Assembly (NCBI GenBank): GCA_015059875.1
Contig: SUZQ01000001.1
Location: 1 to 64,000 of the forward strand
DNA: 64,000 nt
Reading direction: 5' to 3'
Source of the DNA: Rikenellaceae bacterium
GTDB taxonomy: Bacteria; Bacteroidota; Bacteroidia; Bacteroidales; Rikenellaceae
The notes under the pieces are model-generated. The model made no database searches. It worked only from the letters and a program-made list of their open reading frames with translations, and had not been told where the DNA came from. Positions 48,173 to 56,121 of this stretch are shown here, one piece after another. A program made the translations under genes and the position numbers. Numbering within the stretch: the first letter of the stretch is position 1; the number at the start of each line of letters is the position of its first letter.

Positions 48173-48203
48173 ATGGCTAACAGCCTCAAAAAATAGATAG
48201 CGT

Positions 48204-49751
48204 ATGGTAAAGATTCTTTGGGTTGATGACGAAATCGAGTTGCTGAAACCGCACATTATGCTCCTTCAGGGCAAGGGGTACGAGGTGGAGACCTGCAACA
48301 ACGGCTACGATGCCATAGATATGGCAACGGAGGTGGCGTATGATGTAATTATTCTCGACGAGATGATGCCCGGAATGACGGGACTCGAAACGCTGCCGCT
48401 TATCAAGGATGTTCGCCCTACTACCCCCGTGATAATGGTTACAAAGAGCGAGGAGGAGGATATTATGGATAAGGCGATAGGCTCGAAGATTGCCGACTAT
48501 ATCGTCAAGCCCGTAAACCCATCGCAGATGCTGCCACTCATCAAGAAGCATGTTCACTCGCAGCAGCTCGTAACCGAGCAGACCACCGCTGACTATCGTG
48601 CCGAGTTTGGTCGTATCTCGGTCTCGATGCAGAACGCCTCGACCTTTCAGCAGTGGAGCGCAATATATCGTAAACTCGTAAATTGGGATATCGAACTGTC
48701 GGGTGGAGATGAGTCTATTCGCGAGATTTTGCAGTATCAAAAGGCGGAGGCAAATCGCATTTTTGGTCGCTTTGTCTGCAATAACTACCGCGATTGGATC
48801 AACTCGCGCGACGAGGATACTCCAGTGATGTCGCACACGCTGATGCGCAGCAATATCTTCCCTATCGTCGATAACAACACCAAGACCACGCTGCTTCTGA
48901 TAGATAACTTCCGCTACGACCAGTGGCGAGCTATCAGCGGAATGTTGCGCGGCTACTTCGATATTGCAACCGACGACTTCTACTGTGCAATACTCCCTAC
49001 GGCGACACAGTACGCCCGCAATGCTATCTTTGCAGGTTTGATGCCATTGGCGATAGATAAACTTATGCCACAGAGGTGGCTCAACGACAACGAGGAGGGT
49101 GGTAAAAATCAGCACGAGGAGGAGTTCCTTGCGCGACAGATTGCCCAGGCGGGCAAACGCTACAAGTGGTCGTTCGACAAGCTTGTACGCCCAGAGGCGG
49201 GCAGAAAGCTCATTGATAATATTCAGCGCATCTACGATGCCGATTTCTCGGTTATCGTCTACAACTTCCTCGATATCCTTTCGCACGCCCGCACCGAGAC
49301 AGAGATTATCCGCCAACTCACGGAGGATGATGCTTCGTTCCGTTCGCTTACGCGTTCGTGGTTCGAGCATTCGGAGCTATTTACGCTGCTTAAGATGCTC
49401 TCGGAGCGAGGTCATACGGTGGTCGTAACCTCAGATCACGGCACCGTGCGCGTGGATAACCCAGTGAAGGTTACGGGAGATCGCGAAACTTCGGCAAATC
49501 TACGCTACAAGACAGGTCGCAACCTTGCCTACAATCGCAAAGAGGTCTTTGAGATTACGCGCCCTGAGGAGGTGCAACTCCCAGCATCAAACCTCACATC
49601 GAGCTATATCTTCGCCTACAATAACGACTTTTTGGTCTATAACAACGATGCCAATCGCCATATCCGCTACTATCGTGACACCTTCCAGCACGGAGGAATC
49701 TCGATGGAGGAGATGATTGTGCCATATATCGTTTTGCAACCGAAGAGGTAA
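48204..49751 (+). CDS. porX: PorX-like response regulator with PglZ (alkaline phosphatase-fold) domain
   Basis: MVKILWVDDEIELLKPHIMLLQGKGYEVETCNNGYDAI receiver; DNFRYDQWRAI and TSDHGTVRV PglZ motifs. Confidence 0.92.
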   Translation: MVKILWVDDEIELLKPHIMLLQGKGYEVETCNNGYDAIDMATEVAYDVIILDEMMPGMTGLETLPLIKDVRPTTPVIMVTKSEEEDIMDKAIGSKIADYIVKPVNPSQMLPLIKKHVHSQQLVTEQTTADYRAEFGRISVSMQNASTFQQWSAIYRKLVNWDIELSGGDESIREILQYQKAEANRIFGRFVCNNYRDWINSRDEDTPVMSHTLMRSNIFPIVDNNTKTTLLLIDNFRYDQWRAISGMLRGYFDIATDDFYCAILPTATQYARNAIFAGLMPLAIDKLMPQRWLNDNEEGGKNQHEEEFLARQIAQAGKRYKWSFDKLVRPEAGRKLIDNIQRIYDADFSVIVYNFLDILSHARTETEIIRQLTEDDASFRSLTRSWFEHSELFTLLKMLSERGHTVVVTSDHGTVRVDNPVKVTGDRETSANLRYKTGRNLAYNRKEVFEITRPEEVQLPASNLTSSYIFAYNNDFLVYNNDANRHIRYYRDTFQHGGISMEEMIVPYIVLQPKR

Positions 49752-49785
49752 ATCCTTTTGGAATTGTCTACTTTAGGTGTGAAAA

Positions 49786-49822
49786 ACAAGCAGCGCAACT
49801 CGAAAGGTTGCGCTGCTTTTCT
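49786..49822. terminator. Bidirectional terminator between porX and exbD
   Basis: aagcagcgcaac tcgaaag gttgcgctgctttt. Confidence 0.88.
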
Positions 49823-49839
49823 ATGGTATGAGGTGCTGT

Positions 49840-50310
49840 TTAATACTTCAACACCTTTGAGGATGCATAAGACAACTTCAAGGCGTTGGCGCGGCGAAGC
49901 TCCTGCTTAACATCCGCAATAACACCCATCTTTGTGTTCTCGTCTGCCTTCAAACATACGGTCATCGAAGCACGATCCGACTCGTTCAAGTTGTCACGCT
50001 CGCCAGCTACGAAGTCCAAAATATCCTTCGTTGTCTTGTACGAGTCGTTCAACTGAATACGAGGTGCGGTACCGAACTTCGCCTGCATATTCAACGCAGG
50101 TGTACCTATATGTATATATGATACCAAGTTCTTCTTTTCGAGCTTCTGTACCTCGGTTGCCTCAGGCAACTTGTAGGTTACGAGCAACTCCTGATCGCGC
50201 ATCGAAGTCGAGAGCATAAAGAAGAAGAGGATGATATAAACGACATCGGGAAGCGATGTGGTCGACATTGCGGGCACTTCGCGCTCGCCCTTTTTCTTCA
50301 TTACTGCCAT
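49840..50310 (-). CDS. exbD: ExbD/TolR family biopolymer transport protein
   Basis: VPAMSTTSLPDVVYIILFFFMLSTSMRDQELLVTYKLPEA. Confidence 0.9.
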   Translation of the reverse strand: MAVMKKKGEREVPAMSTTSLPDVVYIILFFFMLSTSMRDQELLVTYKLPEATEVQKLEKKNLVSYIHIGTPALNMQAKFGTAPRIQLNDSYKTTKDILDFVAGERDNLNESDRASMTVCLKADENTKMGVIADVKQELRRANALKLSYASSKVLKY

Positions 50311-50311
50311 A

Positions 50312-50902
50312 CTACTTAATCATTTTACGCGGCTCTGCCTCCGAAATCTTCATTGGAATTGCCTTGGTTATTACTTTACGCTCTGCCTCATCCAAATCGG
50401 CGAACTCCTTACCGAACTTGCTCATTGCAACCTCGTCACGCACCTCGTTGAAGGCGCGAGTAAGCTCGTTCTGAACCTGAATGTAGACCTGATAACTTGT
50501 ATCACGAGTGTTCTGCAACGAAATCACACCTTCGCTGACAGGATATGCCCACTTCGAGCCATCTGGCATCTCAATATCAGTAACCTTCTTCTCTGGAAGA
50601 TCCTTGTCATCGAGTGGATTGAGGATAAACTCCTTCGCCTTATCCTTCAAGGCGTTCAACGAGATTACCTTTCCTCCTGCCATGATGTTACCCGAACCAG
50701 AAACGAACACCAAGAGAAGGTTTCGCTCCTTCACCTTGATATCCTCCTGCTTCACATTCGGATCTGCCATTGGTGGCAACATACGCACGATACCGGTATC
50801 GATATCCATTGTGGAAACCACAAGGAAGAAGATAAGCACGGTAAACGCGATATCCGCTTGCGACGAGGCGTTGATTTCAGGTATTTTCTTACTTTTAGCC
50901 AT
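50312..50902 (-). CDS. exbD: ExbD/TolR family biopolymer transport protein
   Basis: PEINASSQADIAFTVLIFFLVVSTMDIDTGIVRMLPP. Confidence 0.9.
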   Translation of the reverse strand: MAKSKKIPEINASSQADIAFTVLIFFLVVSTMDIDTGIVRMLPPMADPNVKQEDIKVKERNLLLVFVSGSGNIMAGGKVISLNALKDKAKEFILNPLDDKDLPEKKVTDIEMPDGSKWAYPVSEGVISLQNTRDTSYQVYIQVQNELTRAFNEVRDEVAMSKFGKEFADLDEAERKVITKAIPMKISEAEPRKMIK

Positions 50903-50912
50903 AAATACTCTA

Positions 50913-51335
50913 CTACTTTAATGCGTTGCGAACCTCTCCTACAAGTGTAACGAGAATCGTTGCAGCTGCAACTACATAAGTTACGAGGATACCTGTCTCG
51001 GAGATAACCAACTCGAATGGATCATCGAATACACCACCTGCCGAGTTTGGAATAACCAAACCATCGTGGCTGAGTGCAATGCCGAGGGCTGCGCCTACGA
51101 CAACTACAACCAAAACAACAGCGATAAGCGTGTTCTTCAATCCCGCAGGGTTGGTAATCGTACCCTTGATGGCCGCACAGATGACGCTAAGAATTGCTAC
51201 CACGAGCAACGCATAGCCCCACATGAGGTTCCAACTGATGGCAACTTCTGCACCACCCGAAATAACCGCCCAAGCAACAAGGCCGAGGGTTATGCCGAAG
51301 AGCACTGCCATCAAAATATTTAACATCTTTTTCAT
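50913..51335 (-). CDS. Hypothetical multi-TM protein of the exb operon
   Basis: 140 aa, 3-4 TM segments, between exbB and exbD. Confidence 0.8.
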   Translation of the reverse strand: MKKMLNILMAVLFGITLGLVAWAVISGGAEVAISWNLMWGYALLVVAILSVICAAIKGTITNPAGLKNTLIAVVLVVVVVGAALGIALSHDGLVIPNSAGGVFDDPFELVISETGILVTYVVAAATILVTLVGEVRNALK

Positions 51336-51371
51336 AAAATTCGTGTTGTGTACGATTATTCGTTAATCAAA

Positions 51372-52160
51372 TTATTTCTTGTTGTATGCAGTGAGCATAT
51401 CAGTCAAAGTGATCGAAGCATCCTCCATCTCGTTAACCATACCGTCGATCTTAACGATAACATAGTTGTAGAACACCTGGAGAACCATAGCTGCAATCAG
51501 ACCGAGGAGGGTTGTCAAGAGCGCAACCTTCATACCACCTGCTACGAGTGCTGGGCTGATATCACCTGCTGCCTGGATAGAGTCGAACGACTGAACGAGA
51601 CCAACAACTGTACCCATGAATCCGAGTGATGGAGAGAGCGAGATGAACAACGACAACCAGCCGAGACCCGACTCCAACTGACCAGTCTGTACCGAACCGT
51701 ACGATACCACTGCCTTCTCAACTGCGTCGAGACCGAGGTGGTAACGATCAAGTCCCTGATAGTAGATCGAAGCGATAGGGCCCTTGGTGTTGCGGCAAAC
51801 CTCCTTAGCAGCCTCGATGCCACCCTCGTTCAACGCAGCCTCAACCTTAGCGATGAACTTCTTGGTGTTGATAGTCGAGAGCGAGAGGAAAAGAATACGC
51901 TCAATAGCGATAGCCATACCGAGTACCAATACTACGAGGATTGGAAGCATCCATCCCCAACCTCCCTCGAGGAACTTCTGCATGAGAACATAGTGAATCG
52001 ACTCACCAGCGATCTCTGTCTCTGCGTCGATAGCAGGAGCCTCAACAGCCTCTACTACTTCGGTTGCAGGCTGCTCTGCAGTTGCAGTAGCTGCCTCCTG
52101 TGCAATTGCAGTGCTGAAAGTCATTGCAGCAGCTGCCAAAACCAAAAATAATTTTTTCAT
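51372..52160 (-). CDS. exbB: MotA/TolQ/ExbB proton channel family protein
   Basis: LPILVVLVLGMAIAIERILFLS; GFMGTVVGLVQSFDSIQ. Confidence 0.93.
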   Translation of the reverse strand: MKKLFLVLAAAAMTFSTAIAQEAATATAEQPATEVVEAVEAPAIDAETEIAGESIHYVLMQKFLEGGWGWMLPILVVLVLGMAIAIERILFLSLSTINTKKFIAKVEAALNEGGIEAAKEVCRNTKGPIASIYYQGLDRYHLGLDAVEKAVVSYGSVQTGQLESGLGWLSLFISLSPSLGFMGTVVGLVQSFDSIQAAGDISPALVAGGMKVALLTTLLGLIAAMVLQVFYNYVIVKIDGMVNEMEDASITLTDMLTAYNKK

Positions 52161-52468
52161 AGTTTTTAATTAATTAAAAATTTAGTTGTTTGTGTTATGT
52201 GTTTTTAATAAAAATTTATCCTCTTGTCTCGTTTCGTCACTTTTGGCTTACACACCACCAAAAAGCCGTAACCATTTGCGCGACAAACAATTATCTGCCC
52301 TATTTGCCTATTTTGACTCCAAAATTAGGCATATTACAGTCCGAAATATATAACTTTTTTTTTGTTTTTGCAAACTCGCAACTTTTTTCCACTCCCTTTT
52401 TTCGTGTTTTGCAATAGATTTACTACTTTTGTGCTATCAAGTGAAAGAACAACAAAAACAGTATAAAT

Positions 52469-53395
52469 ATGGAAAAGGCAAAAATCTTAATCGTCGGTAG
52501 CGGCCCTGCGGGTTTTACGGCTGCCATCTACGCTGCGCGTGCTGCGCTCAACCCTGTATTGTACGAGGGAATTGAACCAGGAGGTCAGCTCACAACAACA
52601 ACCGAAATCGAGAACTTCCCAGGTTATCCCGATGGCGTTCAGGGAACGGAGATGATGAACGATCTTCGCGCTCAGGCTTTGCGTCTTGGAGCTGAGGTTC
52701 GCACGGGCATCGTGACTGATATTGACACCTCAAAACGACCTTTCGTACTCACCATTGATGGAGAGAAACAGATTGAGGCTGAGGCTGTTATCATCTGCAC
52801 TGGAGCATCAGCAAAATATCTCGGTTTGGAGTCGGAGCGTAAGTTCCGAGGTATGGGCGTGAGTGCCTGCGCAACCTGCGACGGCTTCTTCTACCGCAAG
52901 CAGGATGTAGCGGTAGTTGGTGGTGGCGACACCGCCTGCGAGGAGGCAACCTACCTCGCATCACTCTGCCGTCAGGTCTACCTCATTGTGCGCAAGCCTT
53001 TCCTTCGCGCATCGAAGGCGATGCAGGAGCGCGTATTCAACACTCCGAACATCAAAGTCCTCTTCGAGCATAACACCGTAGAGGTGTTGGGCGATATGGA
53101 TGGTGTAACAGGCGCACGACTTCGCAAGGGCGATGGAGAGGAGTACGATATCGAGATTTCGGGCTTCTTCCTCGCTATCGGACACCACCCTAACACCGAG
53201 CTTGTAAAGGGCAAGTTGGAACTCGACGAGCAGGGTTACATCGTGGTTGAGCCGGGTACATCAAAGACCTCGGTGGAGGGCATCTTCGCCGCAGGCGATG
53301 TTCGCGACCCACACTACCGTCAGGCTATTGTAGCCGCAGGTTCGGGCTGTATCGCTGCGCTCGATGCAGAGCGTTGGTTAGCTTCGCAGAAATAA
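52469..53395 (+). CDS. trxB: Thioredoxin reductase
   Basis: CATCDGFFYR active site; GSGPAGFTAAIYAARA; GIFAAGDVRDPHYRQ. Confidence 0.97.
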   Translation: MEKAKILIVGSGPAGFTAAIYAARAALNPVLYEGIEPGGQLTTTTEIENFPGYPDGVQGTEMMNDLRAQALRLGAEVRTGIVTDIDTSKRPFVLTIDGEKQIEAEAVIICTGASAKYLGLESERKFRGMGVSACATCDGFFYRKQDVAVVGGGDTACEEATYLASLCRQVYLIVRKPFLRASKAMQERVFNTPNIKVLFEHNTVEVLGDMDGVTGARLRKGDGEEYDIEISGFFLAIGHHPNTELVKGKLELDEQGYIVVEPGTSKTSVEGIFAAGDVRDPHYRQAIVAAGSGCIAALDAERWLASQK

Positions 53396-53501
53396 TTGAC
53401 AGTTGACAATTGACAATTGACAATTAAAGGTTTTTTTGATTATAAAATATAGATAATAAATTTTACAAAAATTCTCAATTATCCATTATCAATTGTCAAT
53501 T
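53394..53501. repeat. TTGACAA-type heptamer arrays in inverted arrangement (trxB-rnz spacer)
   Basis: (TTGACAA)n ... aaaggttttttt ... atcaattgtcaattaa. Confidence 0.8.
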
Positions 53502-53506
53502 AAATT

Positions 53507-54421
53507 ATGATTTCAATCACTATTTTAGGTGCTGCATCGGCAAAGCCAACTGCAAACGGACACCCCTCGGCACAGGTGGTAAACTGCAATGAGCAGTACT
53601 ACTTGGTCGATGCGGGGGAGGGTGTGCAGCAGCAGATGTTTCGCTGTGGCATAAATCCGCTGAAGTTGCGCGCGGTGTTTATCTCGCACCTGCACGGCGA
53701 CCACTGCTTCGGTCTCTTTCCACTAATCTCTACGCTTGGTCTTTATGGCAAGAAGACGCCACTCACAATCTATGCACCACGCCCCTTTGGAGAGATTTTG
53801 GAGAGTCACCTCCGCTACTTCGACAAGGAGTTGCCATACGAGGTGCAGTGGGTGGAGGTTGATACCACGAAACATCAGATAATTTTTGAAAATCGCTCAT
53901 TGGAGGTGTGGAGCATTCCGCTGCGCCACCGCGTACCGACTGCGGGCTACCTCTTCCGCGAAAAGCCGCTGCCACGCAATGTGGACAAGTTCGCCATTGA
54001 GCGTTACGGATTGTCAATCAAGCAGATAGTTGCCGCAAAGGAGGGCGAGGACATCGAGTTGGAGGATGGTACAATTTTGCCAAACGAGCGCATAACATTC
54101 GTGGCACATCCGCCACAGTCGTACGCCTACTGCTCCGACACAAATCGTTCGGGTGCTGTGGCGAAGTATGTTGCGGGAGTCGATATGCTCTACCACGAAG
54201 CGACCTACGGCTCCGAGCATCAGCGCGATGCGAAAGAGCGCGGTCACTCAACCTCGGTGGATGCCGCAAAAACAGCATTGGCAGCGGGTGCAAAGCGACT
54301 TTTGATAGGTCATTTTTCATCGCGTTACAAGGATAAAGAGCCATTGTTGGCGGAGGCGAGAGCCATATTCCCCGAAACTGAAATTGCCCACGAAGGCGCA
54401 ACCTTCAGAATTGAAAATTGA
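53507..54421 (+). CDS. rnz: Ribonuclease Z
   Basis: VFISHLHGDHCFGLFPLISTLGL (HxHxDH); stop TGA lies inside a TTGAGAA array. Confidence 0.95.
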   Translation: MISITILGAASAKPTANGHPSAQVVNCNEQYYLVDAGEGVQQQMFRCGINPLKLRAVFISHLHGDHCFGLFPLISTLGLYGKKTPLTIYAPRPFGEILESHLRYFDKELPYEVQWVEVDTTKHQIIFENRSLEVWSIPLRHRVPTAGYLFREKPLPRNVDKFAIERYGLSIKQIVAAKEGEDIELEDGTILPNERITFVAHPPQSYAYCSDTNRSGAVAKYVAGVDMLYHEATYGSEHQRDAKERGHSTSVDAAKTALAAGAKRLLIGHFSSRYKDKEPLLAEARAIFPETEIAHEGATFRIEN

Positions 54422-54533
54422 GAATTGAGAATTGAGAATTAAAGGTTTTTTATATCAAATTAAACAAATTATAACAAAAACGATTTGTCGTTTTTACCAA
54501 TAATTATCAATTGTCAACTGTCAATTATCAATT
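54409..54533. repeat. TTGAGAA/TTGACAA-type heptamer arrays in inverted arrangement (rnz-trmH spacer)
   Basis: aattgaaaattgagaattgagaattgagaattaaagg ... aattatcaattgtcaactgtcaattatcaatt. Confidence 0.8.
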
Positions 54534-54546
54534 AAAAAACAAAATT

Positions 54547-55272
54547 ATGATTACACGAGCTGAAATACTTGATATTAAATCACTTGCAACAAAGCAGGGG
54601 CGCGAAGAGTTGGGAGCATTTATAGCCGAAGGCGAGAAGTTGGTTGGCGAAATCCGCAACTCGTCGCTGCGCATTCGTCGCATCTTGCAGACAAAGCCTA
54701 TTTTCGCTGACGGGGAGCTTATCTCCGAGCGCGAAATGGAGCGTATCTCGCAGCTGAAAACGGCAAATTCTGTCTTGGCGGTGGTCGAGTTGCCACGCTA
54801 CTCGCTCGCGAAGGCGCAACCCGAAAAAAATCTCGTTTTGGCACTTGACCGCGTGCAGAATCCGGGAAATCTCGGCACGATAATTCGCCTTGCCGATTGG
54901 TTTGGAATCTCGGATATCGTCTGCTCGGAGGATAGTGCCGACTGCTTCAATCCGAAGGTTGTGCAGGCGACAATGGGGGCGATTTTGCGTGTTCGCGTAC
55001 ACTACACCAATCTTCCGCAGTGGCTTGCTGCACAGCACAATACAAAGATTTACGGAACATTCCTTGAGGGCGAAAATATCTACTCGGCACAGCTCGACAA
55101 GTCGGGTGTAATCGTTATGGGCAACGAGGGGCAAGGCATCTCCGACGAGGTTGCCAAATCGGTTTCGCACAAGTTGCTTATTCCGCCATATCCAGCTGAC
55201 CGTTGCGGCTCGGAGTCGCTGAATGTGGCAGTTGCTACGGCTGTTATATGTTCCGAATTTAGAAGAAGATAG
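54547..55272 (+). CDS. TrmH/SpoU family RNA methyltransferase
   Basis: LALDRVQNPGNLGTIIRLADWFG; GNEGQGIS; SLNVAVATAVICSE. Confidence 0.95.
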   Translation: MITRAEILDIKSLATKQGREELGAFIAEGEKLVGEIRNSSLRIRRILQTKPIFADGELISEREMERISQLKTANSVLAVVELPRYSLAKAQPEKNLVLALDRVQNPGNLGTIIRLADWFGISDIVCSEDSADCFNPKVVQATMGAILRVRVHYTNLPQWLAAQHNTKIYGTFLEGENIYSAQLDKSGVIVMGNEGQGISDEVAKSVSHKLLIPPYPADRCGSESLNVAVATAVICSEFRRR

Positions 55273-55278
55273 TTCGCT

Positions 55279-55869
55279 ATGTTACTGCAAGATAGACTTA
55301 AAAATTATCGCCTTATTCTCGCATCTGCCTCACCTCGTCGTCGTGAGTTGCTTGCAGCGTGCGATATCGATTTCACACTTGCCGAGAGGTTCGAGTGCGA
55401 GGAGCAATACCCAGCCGACCTCGAAGCTGAAAAGGTTGCCGAATACCTTTCGCAGCTGAAAAGTAACGCCTACCCTACTCCGCTTGCCGAGCGCGATATC
55501 CTGCTAACCGCCGATACGGTTGTTATTTCGGGGGAGAAGATTCTCGGAAAGCCACACTCCGAGGAGGAGGCGCGAGAGATGATTTCGATGCTTTCGGGCG
55601 CAACACACAAAGTGGTTACGGGTGTAACACTCCGCACCGTTGAGCGTACCGTTTCATTCTCTGCCGAGAGTTTGGTTTCGTTCCGTACACTCGATGCAGA
55701 GGAGATTGAGTACTATGTCGCAAACTATCGCCCAATGGACAAAGCGGGTGCATACGGCATTCAGGAGTGGATTGGCTATATCGGCATCGAGGGTATCGAA
55801 GGCTCGTTCTACAATGTTATGGGATTGCCCGTACAACGACTCTACTCCTCCCTTAAAGAACTGATTTAG
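55279..55869 (+). CDS. maf: Maf-like nucleotide pyrophosphatase
   Basis: YRLILASASPRRRELL; LLTADTVV; DKAGAYGIQ. Confidence 0.96.
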   Translation: MLLQDRLKNYRLILASASPRRRELLAACDIDFTLAERFECEEQYPADLEAEKVAEYLSQLKSNAYPTPLAERDILLTADTVVISGEKILGKPHSEEEAREMISMLSGATHKVVTGVTLRTVERTVSFSAESLVSFRTLDAEEIEYYVANYRPMDKAGAYGIQEWIGYIGIEGIEGSFYNVMGLPVQRLYSSLKELI

Positions 55870-55910
55870 ACAGAGTTTGCTGCTGCATTATAATTTCACG
55901 GGGGGGGGTG

Positions 55911-56000
55911 ACAAATAGAGAGTACAAACTAACGGAACGCTCAGGGCTGATCCTTGAGGGTGGTGGTATGCGCGCCGAGTCATTGACAATCATCAAGTAG
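55911..56000 (+). pseudogene. Remnant of a patatin-like phospholipase N-terminus
   Basis: Frame translates ...REYKLTERSGLILEGGGMRAESLTIIK*; LxLEGGGMR is the patatin oxyanion-hole motif; stops immediately. Confidence 0.6.
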
Positions 56001-56121
56001 CGTTTAAGTTGCTGCCATAACCATAAAATTTTTCAAAAAACACCTCTCTAAAGTATCTCATCTATCCTCTTTTTACTATCTTTGCGCCCGATTTAGGTTA
56101 TATTTATAAGGTTAGTAAGTG

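Noticed and set aside
48186-49370. 394-aa ORF antisense to porX
   Set aside because: Shadow ORF opposite a clear response regulator/PglZ gene.
53394-53501. CRISPR array interpretation of the tandem repeats
   Set aside because: 7-bp period with no spacers and no cas genes; not CRISPR.
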